From: Epichloe hybrida | Lineage: Eukaryota; Ascomycota; Sordariomycetes; Hypocreales; Clavicipitaceae | NCBI GenBank assembly: GCA_019022495.1 | Contig: JAFEKR010000013.1 | Location: 682,001-746,000, forward strand | Direction: 5' to 3' | DNA length: 64,000 bases | Part shown: one piece after another, positions 13,250 to 25,000 of the stretch | How the letters are laid out: each line of letters starts with the position of its first letter | Position numbering within the stretch: position 1 is the stretch's first letter | The notes under the pieces: model-generated | The model's input: only the letters and a program-made list of their open reading frames with translations | What the model was told of the DNA's origin: nothing | Database searches by the model: none | Made by a program: the position numbers and the translations under genes

Positions 13250-13451
13250 TGTGAGAATAGAGGGATAGCTAGGCAAGAGGTATGGGGGCGTTCGTATATT
13301 GACTAAAGCTTGCTAGGTCTAAGTGTGTTATGTGTGCGAGTTACTAACTTATAGGTAGTAACTCGCTAGTGTTACATGGACCTAGCCCTAGGGCATGGTG
13401 CGCCCGCCTAGTAGTGTGCTAGCGCGCTAGTGTTATAAGTAAGGCCTTATA
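13250..13451 (-). repeat. G2 3' LTR (left)
   Basis: 202 bp, sense strand minus. The outer left end TGTGAGAATAGAGGG is preserved. The inner right end reads CCTTATA for CCTCACA. Confidence 0.92.
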
Positions 13452-14800
13452 ATTACCCCCTTACTTTTAGCTAGGCTTTTAAATAGCTTTTAGTAAGTAC
13501 TATATAGCTATTTACTAAGTAATAGCTATACTAAAATAATAATAAATAATATTAGTGTTTAAGTATAAATTTACCTATAACTCCTTATTATATTACTAAC
13601 TTTTCCCTTTCTTATTTATAGTAAACTTTTCCGTAAATACTATTATATTATTAGTTACTATAACTTTACCTTTACTACTTACCTTATTATTAGAATAGAA
13701 TTAGATAGGGAAAGCGTTAAGAGCGTTATTATTATAGCTATTCCTAATATTTATTTAAGAGAATATTCCTGTATATATTATTTACACATAGGTTACGTAA
13801 ACTTTAAGAAGAATCCTCTAGCTAAGCCTAATATCCCTTAGATTAACTATTAATTCCCTAGTGTGCTAACCGCTATTATTAAAGGAAAACATTTAAAGCA
13901 TTATATCTAGTGTGTTAAATATAGTAATACTTATAAGATAGTAAGTACATTATATTCTTTACTCTTTTAGTCCCTAATTACCTATATCTCTCTAGGTAAT
14001 GCTAACTATATAAGGGGATTTTCTAGATCTTCTTACTACCCTTAATTAGGTAAAAACTTTAATAAACGCCCTAAGTAATTAGAACCCTAATAACCCTAAT
14101 AATTATATATTTTCTAAGGTAACTTGCTACTATTTTAGCACCTATTATCTAAACTTTATTTTAGGGTTTAATTATACTAATATAGCTTATTATATTTCCT
14201 TTAGTTTAACTAGGGCTACTAAGGTCTATTAGGTATGTTTTATTATGTATTCTCTAGACCTTTACTTACTCCCTAGGTAGGCTGCTTTAGCCGCGTATAA
14301 TTAGTATATTATTTTATGCTAGTAACTTTTAGTCACTATATATCCTACCCCTGCCCTAGGGATTATAAGTTATTACTCCTTCTTTGCTACTTATTTGCTA
14401 ACTTTTTTAGCTAAACTACACTATATATTATAATTCCTAGAAGAGAAAAATAACTTTATAGCTATAATATTATAATCTAGGATTCATGCCCTAGGGGGTA
14501 GTAAAGCACTAGTTTTTCTAGGTAATAGAGGTAGTGGTTTAGGAGAATAAGAGTAAGGGCGCTAAGTACCTCCTTTATAATAGTGTTATTTTAACATATA
14601 AGGGGGTAACTATAGAAGGGTTTCCTATAAGACTCCCCTCCTTATAGGTATCTTTTCTTTTATTATTTAGTAAATAGTCTAATAAGGGTTTTAATTAGAG
14701 TGTGATAGTAGCTAATAAGGCTAGGCCTTTTTTATAATTACCTTATCCCTTATTACTTATAACTTACTTATATCTTGCTATGCTTTCTACTTGTTTTGCT
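13452..14800 (-). other. G2 3' non-coding part
   Basis: This is the counterpart of G1 6800-8105: no coding domain, and the polypurine tract lies next to the LTR. It is less decayed than the G1 copy. Confidence 0.55.
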
Positions 14801-17800
14801 TTAATAGAAAGCTTAAATTATATGTTAAGCGCCTTCTATATTTTCTAACGCTACCTATTAATTATATTCGCTTAGCTAGCCTTTCTATTTCACTAGGTAT
14901 TTATTACCTTTATATGTCTTCCTATAATCCCTAACTTCTTTAACTTTAAACTTATTATTATTATCTTTAAGGTCTAGTATTAGCATATCCTTATCTAGGG
15001 CGTCTTCCTAGTAATTCTATAGCTCTAATAGGCTGACATAGAACATGTTATATGGTTAGCTATACTTATTAGGTAGCGCTAGTTAGTACGCTTATTTGCT
15101 TATAGCGTTAAGTATCTAAAATAGCCTAATAAATCTTAGGTTTAGCTTTTATTTTATGTCCTTAAGCCTAATATTCTTTACTAATAGTAGTACTAAGTCT
15201 TCTCTTTTTAAGGTTATTAGCTAATATCTCTAGTTATAGTACTTTGCCTATACTTTAGTAGCCCTTGCCTAGTTATATACTAGTTTCTCCCTAACCTTAT
15301 ATAGCTTTTTAATATACGTATAAGCCTCTAGGACCTCCCCCTCTATGCTCTTACCCTTAAGAGTAAGGCAAAACTTAGGTAAATAGCCTATAAGAGCGTA
15401 GTTAGGGGAGTAGCCTATTATCCTATTAATAGTATTATTATATATAAATTAGGCTATTAGGAGTAGCTTTAGCTATAGTTATTAGTTCTCTTTAATAAAA
15501 TATTATAGGTAATACTTAAGTATCTAATTTATTCTCTTTATTTACCTATTAGTTTAGGGGTAAAACACTATTAAAAGCCTCCGCTTTATATATAACTAGT
15601 AATATACCTCTAACTAGAATTAGCTTATAAATACTAACCCTCTATTAGATATAATGCCCTCTAGCGCTCTAAATCATAGCTTAATCTCCTTATAGAATAA
15701 CTTTGCTAATTTAGCTATATTAATTATAGTCTTTATAGGAAGGAAGATAGAGTACTTAGTAAATTAGTCTATAATCACTAGGATTACGTTAGTTTCTTGC
15801 TTACCTAGCTATACTAGTGGCAAACCTATAATAAAGTCTATTAAAATCTCTGCCTATAGTTACCTTAGTATTAGCAGTGATTTAAGGCTTCTATAGGGGC
15901 AGTGCTATCTTACTATCACATGCTAGTATACTCCATAGCTAGATATATAGTCTAAAATAGCTTTACTTATTACTAGCTACTAATAGTAACATTTTAGTAG
16001 CTCTAGAGTATATTTAGTCCTAAAGTAACTTACTAATAGATTATTATAGTATAGCTATAGAAGCTCCTATTATAAGATAGGCTCCTATAAAATAACTACC
16101 TAGTCTTTATATATTAGGAGGCCCCTTACGCTATATAACTATAGACTAGCTTTTCCCCTCCCTTTTACTTAGAAGTTAACCTTACCTCTATGCTTTTATA
16201 AATCTAGATCTTAGTCCTATGCCTTCTATAGTAGTTACACTAATGGTTTATTTACTATAGATTAGTAAGGATTTAGTAATATAATAGCCCCCTAAATTAC
16301 TTATACTATACTAATATCTTAAATATATACTACCTTCTCCTTAAAATCACCCTTATTTAGCTAACCTATTACTAGATTTATAGTAGCTAACTAGCCTTCT
16401 ACCTAGGCTACTCTTACCTTAGTAAGTTCTAAGACTAGTGTTACACTATAACTTCTTTAATATATTAGTATTTCTTCTTCTACTATATAGATATCTACTA
16501 TTTTCCTTTAAAGCTCTAGTAGGAGCGCCTTATTTAACATAGGTTTGCCCTTATAATTAGACCTTCTTAATAGTGTATCCATAGGGTTACTCTTCCTTAG
16601 TCTATGCTTAATTATAAAATAGAAAGGGCAAAGGAATATATACTATTATACCTATCTTCTATTTAGCTTCTACTACCTTATAAAGGTTTATAGGTTATAA
16701 TAGTCTAATAGGACCTTTATAAGTATCTCTATGCCTTTAATATAATATTACTAGTATTTAAATAACTTTACTATAGTAAGTAGCTCTTAATTAGCTATAC
16801 TATAGTTATATTTAGTGTCTATAAACTTCCTTAACTAAAAGGCTACTAGATACTAACAGCCCTTATTATCTTGCTAAGATAGGATTCCTACTATTATAAA
16901 AATTAAGGTATTTATCTTAATACGCACTACCTAACTTAGGTTATAGTATTAGAGTAAAGGCGCTTGCTAAAAGGCATCTTTTAGCTAGTTAAACACTAAC
17001 CACTTCTTTTTACTAAATATAAACCTCCTAGTCTAGATGCTATTTTAACTGCCCTTTATTAACGCATAAAGAGGTGCTATAATCCTAGAGTATCTATAGA
17101 TAAACTATTAGTAAAAGTTATAAAACCTAAGAAATAACTATATATCCTTAAAACTTATTAGCTCCTTCTATTCTTTAATTATATTAACCTAGTAAGTATT
17201 TATTAATATCTTATTAATAAAGAGAATAAACCCTAGGAATTCTACTAATTCCTTATAGAAAGAGTACTTAGAGGGTTTTATATATAACTTTACTAACCTT
17301 ATACATTTAAGGACTTACTTAATATATTTAGTGTGCTCCTTCTTTATCTTAGAGAAGATTAAGATATTATCTAGATATACTATATAAATAGTGTTAACTA
17401 GCCTATGTAGCGCTTTATAGATATAACTCTAGAAAGTAGCTAGGGTATTTATTAACCTAAAAGGTATTATAAGGTACTTATAGTGCCTATAATATATGTA
17501 AAAAGCTATCTTCTATTTATTACCTTCTTTAATATAAATTTAGTAGTACATATCCTTAATATTAATCTTAGAAAAGAAACAAGCCCCTTAGTATTAATTA
17601 AGGATCTCTAAAATTAAGGGGAGAGCGTAGTAATTCTTTTATGTTACCTTATTAAGCCCTTAATAGTTAACATATAGCTATAGTATTCTATCCTTCTTTA
17701 GCATAAATAGGATAGGCGTGCTTACTAGGCTTTTTAAGGGTCTTATCTAGCCTTTCTTTAGGTTATTATTAATATATTCCTAGAGCTCTCTAAGTTTACT

Positions 17801-17823
17801 TTAGGAGAGAGAATAGATTAGTC
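14801..17823 (-). pseudogene. G2 pol, RT to chromodomain, decayed
   Basis: Minus-strand continuation of the gene that starts at 21737. The RT catalytic box is at 17366-17377 and reads Tyr-Leu-Asp-Asn, one Asp better preserved than in G1. RNase H and integrase follow leftwards. The integrase DRLTKY-like and IISNRG-like stretches are recognisable near 15640-15800. The chromodomain is at about 14820-14920, with KYLVK-KG and SEYN. All are broken by RIP stops. The hAT-like element interrupts the sequence just before the RT core. Confidence 0.87.
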
Positions 17824-17831
17824 TATATAAG
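17824..17831. repeat. 8-bp target duplication of the hAT-like element (left)
   Basis: TATATAAG at 17824-17831 is repeated exactly at 19913-19920. Eight-bp duplications are characteristic of the hAT superfamily. Confidence 0.9.
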
Positions 17832-17840
17832 CAGAGCATT

Positions 17841-17985
17841 GTTGTATTGTATTGTATTGTATTTTTTGGCCCTTCGATGTATTGTATTGTATTGTATTGC
17901 CCTATGTATTGTATTGTGTATTGTATTGTATTAAAAATACAATACAATACAATACAATACATACAATACAATGTATTGTTAGGGA
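17841..17985. repeat. Left subterminal TTGTA/TACAA array with inverted halves
   Basis: Runs of TTGTA are broken by short spacers (GGCCCTTCGA near 17869, GCCCTATG near 17900) and are followed after AAAA by runs of the complement TACAA. The switch of strand gives a long potential hairpin centred near 17933-17937. Confidence 0.85.
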
Positions 17986-18262
17986 AAAATATAAGTGGGG
18001 TATTATATAAATTCATTATATAGTAGATTTTCTAAATAATCTAATTATAGTATTCTTATTTTTATATATAATTTAGTTATTTATTTAAAAATCTATTAAG
18101 TTTTAGCTTATTTAGAAAAGTAAGCTTATTTAAAATATATAATATCTTAGTAATATTCTTTTATATCTATTTTAAAAAATGATTTTTTCTTAATATATTA
18201 AGGGTCTTTTTATTCTTATATCTATTTTCTATGATTTATTATAATTATTTATTATATAAAAA

Positions 18263-18318
18263 TACATTATAATACAATACAATACAATACAATACAATAC
18301 ATTACAATACAATATAAT
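18263..18318. repeat. Internal TACAA array
   Basis: A short run of the same pentanucleotide inside the hAT-like element, ending in ATAATGTATTG. It may mark the edge of a second, smaller related element nested in or fused with the first. Confidence 0.75.
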
Positions 18319-18986
18319 GTATTATTAAAAAGGTAAGGTAGTATATATACTTATTATATAGTAGATTTTTCATATAATCTAAATAAGATATCCTTAAATT
18401 TTTATACTATTTAGGTATTTAGTTATAGAATTATAAAGTTTTAGCTAATTTAGACTATTAAGCTATATATATATATAGGGTAGCTATAAATAGTATTATC
18501 TAAACTTAACTTATAGTAATATTTATTCTTTATATTTTAAAGGTTATCCTATCTTTCTAGCTTCTTTATAGGATTTACTATGCATTTTAATATAGTATTT
18601 TTGCTTTAAATATAATATTTACCCTAAAGAAATAATTTATAATTCTAAATAAATAAGATTAAAACTCTAATAAAAATATACTTATATATATAAGGAATTT
18701 ATTATAAAGAGAAAATTAAAATTTATTTAATAAATACTTCTTTTACTATTAAGCTATTTTATTATAATTATAATAAATTATATTAGCTTTGAACCTTTTT
18801 TAAACTAAAAGAAAAGGAAAAAACCTAGGAAAAGCTTATAAAGAAAAGTTAAAATATTATATAAAGAATAATCATAATATATATACTATTTTTTTAATAT
18901 TAAGTAAATAAATAAATAAGCTTTAAAAGTAAGTTTAATTATTTATACTACTTTTAGCTTACTTACTTAGTTATATAGTGTTTCTT

Positions 18987-19500
18987 AAAGTAGGTCTAAA
19001 AGTGGGTCTTATTAAACACTAAAAACCAAGTATAATCCCTTTTTATAGTTATATAACTTTAGCTAAGAAGAGAAGGATATATAAAAGTGGGTCTAACAGT
19101 GGGTCTTGTTAAACACTAAAAACCAAGTATAATCCCTTTTTATAGTTATATAACTTTAGCTAAGAAGAGGAGGATATATAAAAGTGGGTCTAACAGTGGG
19201 TCTTGTTAAACACTAAAAACCAAGTATAATCCCTTTCTATAGTTATATAACTTTAGCTAAGAAGAGGAGGATATATAAAAGTGGGTCTAAAGTGGGTCCT
19301 ATTAGTTATACTAGAAACCTAGTATTATCTCTTTACTTAGTTATATAATTCTAGCTAAAAAGAAATATATATACAAAAGTGGGTCTAAAAGTGGGTCCTA
19401 TTAGTTATACTATAAACATAATAATCTCTTTACTTAGTTATGTAATTTTAGTTAAAAAGAGAGAAATATACTAAAGTAAGTCTTATAGTTATATTAGGAC
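18987..19500. repeat. 97-bp minisatellite, five copies plus a partial sixth
   Basis: Repeat starts are at 18987, 19084, 19181, 19278, 19376 and 19473. Each unit begins AAAGTGGGTCT and most have a second AGTGGGTC about 13 bp on. Units 2 and 3 are nearly identical, whereas units 4-6 diverge. Units keep GTGGG although most other TpG in the window is lost. No reading frame runs through the array. Confidence 0.92.
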
Positions 19501-19834
19501 TTACTTTCTATTAGTATAAAATTATAAATAGTATAATATTAAAAACATAAAAAAGAAAGGAATTTTATTTTATTAATATTTTAAAAAACCTTTAAATACT
19601 AAATAATTAATAAGTCTAGCTTTTTCTATAGTAATTTACTTATAAATACTTATATTTATATTATATTAATTTATTACTTATTTATTTTTAATTAAACTTT
19701 AACACTAATAATATTTTAAGTTATATAAGTAATAGAAGTAATATATATATATAAGCTATTATAAGCTATTATATTAACTATATATACCTTATAATTAAGG
19801 AATTTACTTAAAACTAAAAAAAAGAAAAAAAAAT
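19501..19834. other. AT-rich filler of the hAT-like element
   Basis: No gene, repeat or motif was recognised between the minisatellite and the right TTGTA array. The same holds for about 18000-18260 and 18320-18980 in the left half. Confidence 0.5.
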
Positions 19835-19903
19835 ACAAAACAATACAAATAATACATGTATTGTATTGTATTGTAAAATTTTGGATGTATTGTATTGTAT
19901 TGC
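19835..19903. repeat. Right subterminal TTGTA array of the hAT-like element
   Basis: A short TACAA run is followed by TTGTA runs up to the right inverted end. It pairs with the left array. Confidence 0.85.
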
Positions 19904-19920
19904 AATGCTCTGTATATAAG

Positions 19921-21737
19921 GGTATAGCTCCTAGTATAAGATTAATTATGTAGTTAGTTAACTTCTTTAATAGGAGGCTCCTTACCTTATCTAATATAAA
20001 TATATCTTTAAATTTATATAATTTCTCTAGGATATCTTTAATAGTTCTATATGCTTTTGCCTTCTCTTTATCTTTAAGAGGGATAAACTTATCTTCTATT
20101 ATACCTATAATAGTATATATAATTATCTTATTATACGTTACCTTTATAAACTTACAGGGAGTTAGTAGTAAAAAGGCTACCTTTCTCTTTTTAAACTACT
20201 ATTCTTATAAGTATAAGTAAAGATATATATATTTTTCTATAAGCGTGTATATTCTAATTAATATAGGGCTTCCCTTTACTCTTAGGTCCCTATTAATAGC
20301 TATATATAGTAACTTAAGGTCTTTCTCTTTACCTTATAAATCTTTAATTAAAATAAGTACCTTATAGATACTATATTAGGGAACTATTAAAGCCCTTACT
20401 ACCTTTAAGATAGGTATTATAGCCTTAGCCTAATTAAGCTTATAAGTCTATGTAAATTAGGCACTTATAATATTAATCTTAGCATAACTATTAAGATTTG
20501 CTACTGTTTTAATATCTTTATGCCTATAGATAGTAACTAGTATGTAAAATTAGCATTCTACTAGTACCCTAGTATTTAAGGCAAAGGTAAGGGCTTTTAC
20601 TTTTACCTCTAGGAGTTTTCCTAACCCTCTTACTAGTCTTTCCTTAGCTTATTATAATTATAAATAAGGTGCTCTATACTACTATAATTAAAGCACTATT
20701 TTCTTCCTTATAGTTTATTATTATTTAGGTAGGTAGCTAGGGTCTTTTTCTTATTCTTATCCTTATCTCTTTAGTCCTTATTTAGCTAATACCCTTATAA
20801 GGAGTTATATCTTTAGTGTTAAGCTACCTTATATAGCCCCTTCTCTTTTAAATTATTTAGCTTTTACTTATTCTTTAATATTACCTCCTAGAATTACTAG
20901 GTAAGTTATATAATATCTTCTTATGTTAGACTAGTAATATCCGCGTGTAAGTTAATATAATCTTATAAGTTAGGAAGTAATTTTATAAAGAATATAAGAG
21001 TATAGGTCTTTTCTAGAGCTTATTCTAGGTATTTCTCTAGTAAATCTAAGTAAATACTAAACTTAATAAGACTCTAGCCCTCCTTTTACTTTATATTTTC
21101 TAGCTACATAGCTATTTATATATTATAACTTATAAAGTCTTTAAGTAATATAAGGGTCTAGTCTTAGAACTTATCCTAGTTATCCTTAGGATAATCCTAA
21201 CTATTAGCTAGTTATTCTTTAATATATTAGTTTTATCTAGCCTAATAGTTTATATATATATAGTTAAGTATAAAGAGAATCTTTTAGTTATCCTAGTAAT
21301 ACTTTTTCTTTACCCCCTTAAAGGTATAGTTAAGGTTATTAAGCTATATCTTATACTTCTATAGGTTTATAGAGTATTAGAGTTTTATAATATTTTAGAC
21401 CTTAACTTCTTAGCTACTAAGGCTTAAGAATAAACTATTCTTTTAGCCCCTTTTTACTAGTTTTTTATAAGATTATATTAAGTTAGTAAGCTTCTTTTCT
21501 TAATCCTATAGTTCCTTAAGTTACTTAAGCTAGGTAATTTACTCCCTAACTACTATCTCTTTTATTACTATAGTAAAGAGTATAGCTTTAGATAGGGTTA
21601 TAAAATATAGCATATCCCTAGCTATAGTATTACTATTATCTAGCTAATTCTAAGTAATATATAGCATAGGTTTAGTAAATTAGGTTATTCTCCCCCTTAT
21701 ATTACTCTTAGGTAGCTAGTAGGAGAAGCTTTAGAAT
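19921..21737 (-). pseudogene. G2 gag and 5' pol, decayed
   Basis: Minus-strand 5' part of G2. The gag zinc knuckle is at 20654-20695. Its first Cys and its His are intact, and the other two Cys codons have become TAT. The capsid region lies to the right, up to the 5' LTR. Protease and the N-terminal RT region run leftwards to the hAT-like insertion at 19920. Homologous to G1 1620-3400. Confidence 0.82.
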
Positions 21738-21939
21738 TATAAAAATAAAGGGATAGCTAGGTAAGAGGTATAGGGGTGTTTATATATTAACTAAAGCTTA
21801 CTAGGTCTAAGTGTGTTATGCGTGTGAGTTACTAACTTATAGGTAGTGACTTACTAGTGTCACGTGGACCTAGCCCTAGGGCGTGGTGCGCCCGCCTAGT
21901 GGTGCGCTAGCGCGCTGGTGTTGTGAGTAGGGCCTCACA
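21738..21939 (-). repeat. G2 5' LTR (right)
   Basis: 202 bp, partner of 13250-13451. The outer right end is preserved (GTGGTGCGCTAGCGCGCTGG near 21900 and terminal CCTCACA). The inner left end is converted (TATAAAAATAAAGGG). Confidence 0.92.
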
Positions 21940-21944
21940 CATAG

Positions 21945-21986
21945 GCTAGCATCATGTCTTTTAGGGTGTTATTTTCCGCTTAACAA
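21945..21986 (+). repeat. L 5' LTR, remainder after G2
   Basis: These 42 bases match the last 42 bases of the right L LTR (GCCAGCATCGTG...CTTGACAA), here partly RIP-converted. Confidence 0.85.
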
Positions 21987-22249
21987 AACTAGTAGAGAAA
22001 CGTAGTCTTAAACCCCTAGGACTTCCGCTTTCTATTTAATTTACTACAGACTAAGATTAATTAAAAGCGTGCTTTTTTAGCTATAATCCATAGCTAATAC
22101 CAAACCGTTTACATAAAGACCCCCTTATTTTATTATTCCTTATAACGTAACATAGACTAGAAGCCTAGCCCTAGACTATATAAGGGCTAAGGCGCTAGCT
22201 TTAGACTAGTTAATCTAGAAGAACTAAGCTAGATTAAGAATAGGAGACT
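21987..22249 (+). other. L leader
   Basis: About 260 bp between the L 5' LTR and the first recognisable gag sequence. A primer-binding site should start near 21987 (AACTAGTAGAG) but matches no tRNA that I recognise. Confidence 0.4.
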
Positions 22250-24376
22250 ATATTCTATAGAGGCGTTAAAAGGGAGGCTAGCTAGCTTAGGAAAGTATAT
22301 TATAAATACTAGCTAAACTATTACCCCCTTACTAAGAAATTTTAAATATAAGAATATAGAATAGGAACCGCTATCTAGCGTTATAAACTATTTAATCTTA
22401 GGACCTATAGCTAATTTCATAATTATTTAGCTATGCATTAGGGTCTTATAGTTAATTACAAAGAGCTATATAATCACACTCCTAATTTTCGCTTATAGAC
22501 TATTTATAACTATGGATATTACCCTCCTAGAAGATTTCTTTCTAAAGATTCTTTTAATTACTAAAGTTTTTATTTAAGTACTTATCTATTTATAAGATTA
22601 ATTAGAAGTACTATTACTAGACTCTATATCTAATTATTTTCCTTTATATTCTTACTAGCTAAGTAAAGCAGGATTAATTAAGCTACTAAGCTATCTAAAG
22701 GATACTCCAGAGCTATTAATACTAGAACCCCTAGTTGCTAGTAAGGAACTATCTAATCTTGAAATAGTTTCCACGCTAATATATTCCTACTCTAATAATT
22801 AATTAGAGAAGGACCCTAATAGTAAAGGAAAATCTTCTAGATCTCTTAATAGGCTTAATGCTAAATCTTTTGTAAAGATCCTTAGAGAAATAATAGCTTA
22901 CTAGACTTCCCTTATTATAATATAGAATAGGTATAATATTTAGTAGTTTATAGGGGAAAATATAGTAGATTTTATTAAGAACTTTAAAGCTAAGATAAAG
23001 GTAATATATATCCCTAAAAAGGATTAGTAAAAAATGCTTAAATGCGATGTTAACCCCTAGGTCTAATAGGTAGTTAAGATGCTAATAGCATTACGCACTT
23101 AGGAAGAGTTAAAGAATAAAATGCTTCTTTAGTTTAATACTATAAACTAGGATTAAATAGAAAGCGCTTAAGGATAACTTAAAAACCTTAACCTAATATA
23201 ACCAAAGTCTATTAAGGAAACCTATTACTAGCTATAGAAGCATTAAGCTTTAATATTAAACATAGACCTTATAGAATAGAGAACTACTATAACATAGTCT
23301 AACTACATCTATAAGGCCCTCCTAGAGTATTTAATCTTAAGCTTTATGGATTAAAAGGGGTTTACTTATAAAGAAATTCTAGTTATAAAGTATAAACCAC
23401 TTTAGATAGAGCTTAATATATATGTTTATATATAATTAGAGCTTAGACATAGGGACCCTGAAATCTCTAACTTAGGAGGGTACCTATTAGATAATATAGA
23501 GTTAAACCTAAGGAGTTAGAAACTATTTAATCTGCTTACTCTTAGTAATTATTAGACTAACTAAGGGAACTACCTAGCGTAAGCTAAGTCTTTAGGATAT
23601 AATAAGAAGATTATTACCTTTAATAATAAGGTAATAAAGGACAAAGGTCCTAAGTTAGCTAAATACTAAGATTAAATAGATAATTTAATAAAGTAGCTAG
23701 CTAAGTTAAAAATTATAGTTATAGCCTAAGTAGGAAAGGAAATTAATATTATAAAGTAGCTTAAAAAGAAGTATAATAGTAACCCATAATACTAGTAACG
23801 AAATTACTAGCTAAATAGCATTAGATTATTTAATTAAGATAAGGACCGCATTTTTGAAATTAATGCAATAGGTAGACGAGGCCACTAGTTAAACCGTTAC
23901 TATTACTATAATAATAAGTCTTACTTGGCTATAAAGTGTAACATATTAGGGTTTAATAAGATATCTAAATTCGCTATCTATAACCTAGCTATTTGTATTT
24001 TAGTAATTAGGGATAACATAAGGCGCTAAATAATACTACTTATTTTACTCTTAAAGTTCCTTTAGATTAGTAGCTATACGCGTAGGCTAGCTATGTTTTA
24101 GGTTAAATACTTTCTAGATAGTAAGGTTACTTATATAATCCCTAGGATTAAGGAACGCAGTCCTTGTGGAGGTAAAAGCTAGGATATATTATTAGATAAA
24201 CAAGAAATATTTAATTAAATAGAAAGCTAGTTTAACCCTGCTAAATACTATCTAGAAAGGGAGGTTTAGGTAATGTTAATCTTATAAAGGGAGTCCTTAG
24301 GTATAGTCTTAGCTATTATGTTTAAGAAGGTATTTATAGAAGAAGAGAAAGTAAAGGACTATAATAGAAAGATTAT
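22250..24376 (+). pseudogene. L gag (decayed)
   Basis: A plus frame with the composition of a fungal Ty3 gag: acidic and Leu/Lys-rich, with stops at probable Gln/Trp sites. A CCHC zinc knuckle is readable at 23898-23939 with spacing C-x2-C-x4-H-x4-C. Cys and His positions 1-3 read Tyr and the last Cys is intact. Zinc knuckles bind genomic RNA in virus-like particles. The frame is cut at 24376 by P, and protease follows on the far side at about 35770. Confidence 0.78.
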
Positions 24377-24584
24377 TGTTACGTGGCGAAATGAACTCAG
24401 CCACTAACAAGAAGGATAAGAACGAGTTTAGCATTATAGATAGAGGAATTAACTTACTTCTAATATCTGAACCTGCCCCTAAGAGTAGCTTTTATAAGTG
24501 AACTTAGCATAACTTATGAACCTACGAATTCGTTAGCCCCTCTAATGGATTCGACCTAACAACGTGCAAAGCTAGCACGTAACA
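24377..24584 (+). repeat. P 5' LTR
   Basis: 208 bp, starting TGTTACGTGGCGAAATGAAC and ending CACGTAACA. Two bases downstream the sequence reads TGGTAGCAATTAG, a plausible tRNA primer-binding site beginning with TGG. Confidence 0.93.
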
Positions 24585-25000
24585 AGTGGTAGCAATTAGA
24601 GATTCTTTTATTACGTATCTCTAGTAACCTAGATACAATACTTATATATCTAAAACCAATTGTCTATAGTGTTAATATAGAGAACTAAACACTTTTAACA
24701 CTTTCCTAGTTACTAAGAGCAAATTATGCCTTATTTATTAGTTCTAGACTTTTAATAATGCAAATCCGGATTTTAAATATTAAAAACAAAAACTTGTTAG
24801 GATTAGTGATTAGAAGGACTTATATAAACTTACACGCTATGAATTCGATAATGGAATTGTAAGGAGATAAGAATAGCTAATATCTTAGGAGCTACCTATT
24901 CACTAGAATCTAATTAATATGTAAACTATATATATTATTTAGAATTAAGTTAGGAACTATATCTCTAAGGCTAAATCTAAAGGATTCCTTAATAATTCTG
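24585..25000 (+). other. P leader
   Basis: Region between the primer-binding site and the gag frame. No recognised signal beyond the probable primer site at its left edge. Confidence 0.5.

Larger units (their letters stand above)
17832..19912. mobile_element. hAT-like non-autonomous DNA transposon
   Basis: This 2081-bp insertion in G2 has inverted ends CAGAGCATTG / CAATGCTCTG and an 8-bp duplication TATATAAG. Terminal CAGAG-type inverted repeats with an 8-bp duplication are hallmarks of hAT elements. Both ends continue into TTGTA pentanucleotide arrays (17841-17985 and about 19838-19903), and a third array lies at about 18263-18318. No transposase motif was found, and at 2.1 kb it is probably too short for one, so a transposase from elsewhere must have moved it. 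It also carries a 97-bp minisatellite (18987-19500). The subterminal repeats may be transposase binding sites; this is inference. Confidence 0.85.
13250..21939 (-). mobile_element. G2: Ty3/gypsy chromovirus (G1 family) inside the L LTR
   Basis: G2 is bounded by 202-bp LTRs at 13250-13451 and 21738-21939 and duplicated CATAG at 13245-13249 and 21940-21944. LTR sequence, domain order and net length (6601 bp without the nested hAT-like element) match G1, in opposite orientation. It is interrupted at 17824-19920 by the hAT-like element. The polypurine tract is on the minus strand just right of 13451. Confidence 0.93.

Noticed and set aside
17841..17985. Telomere-like repeat
   Set aside because: The TTGTA pentanucleotide is not the fungal TTAGGG type and lies inside a transposon with defined ends.
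17801..18016. Open frame of 71 codons on the minus strand
   Set aside because: It is the translation of the TTGTA pentanucleotide array (repeated NTIQY) and has no gene features.
18987..19500. CRISPR-like array
   Set aside because: Units are contiguous 97-bp tandem copies without unique spacers, in a eukaryotic transposon context.
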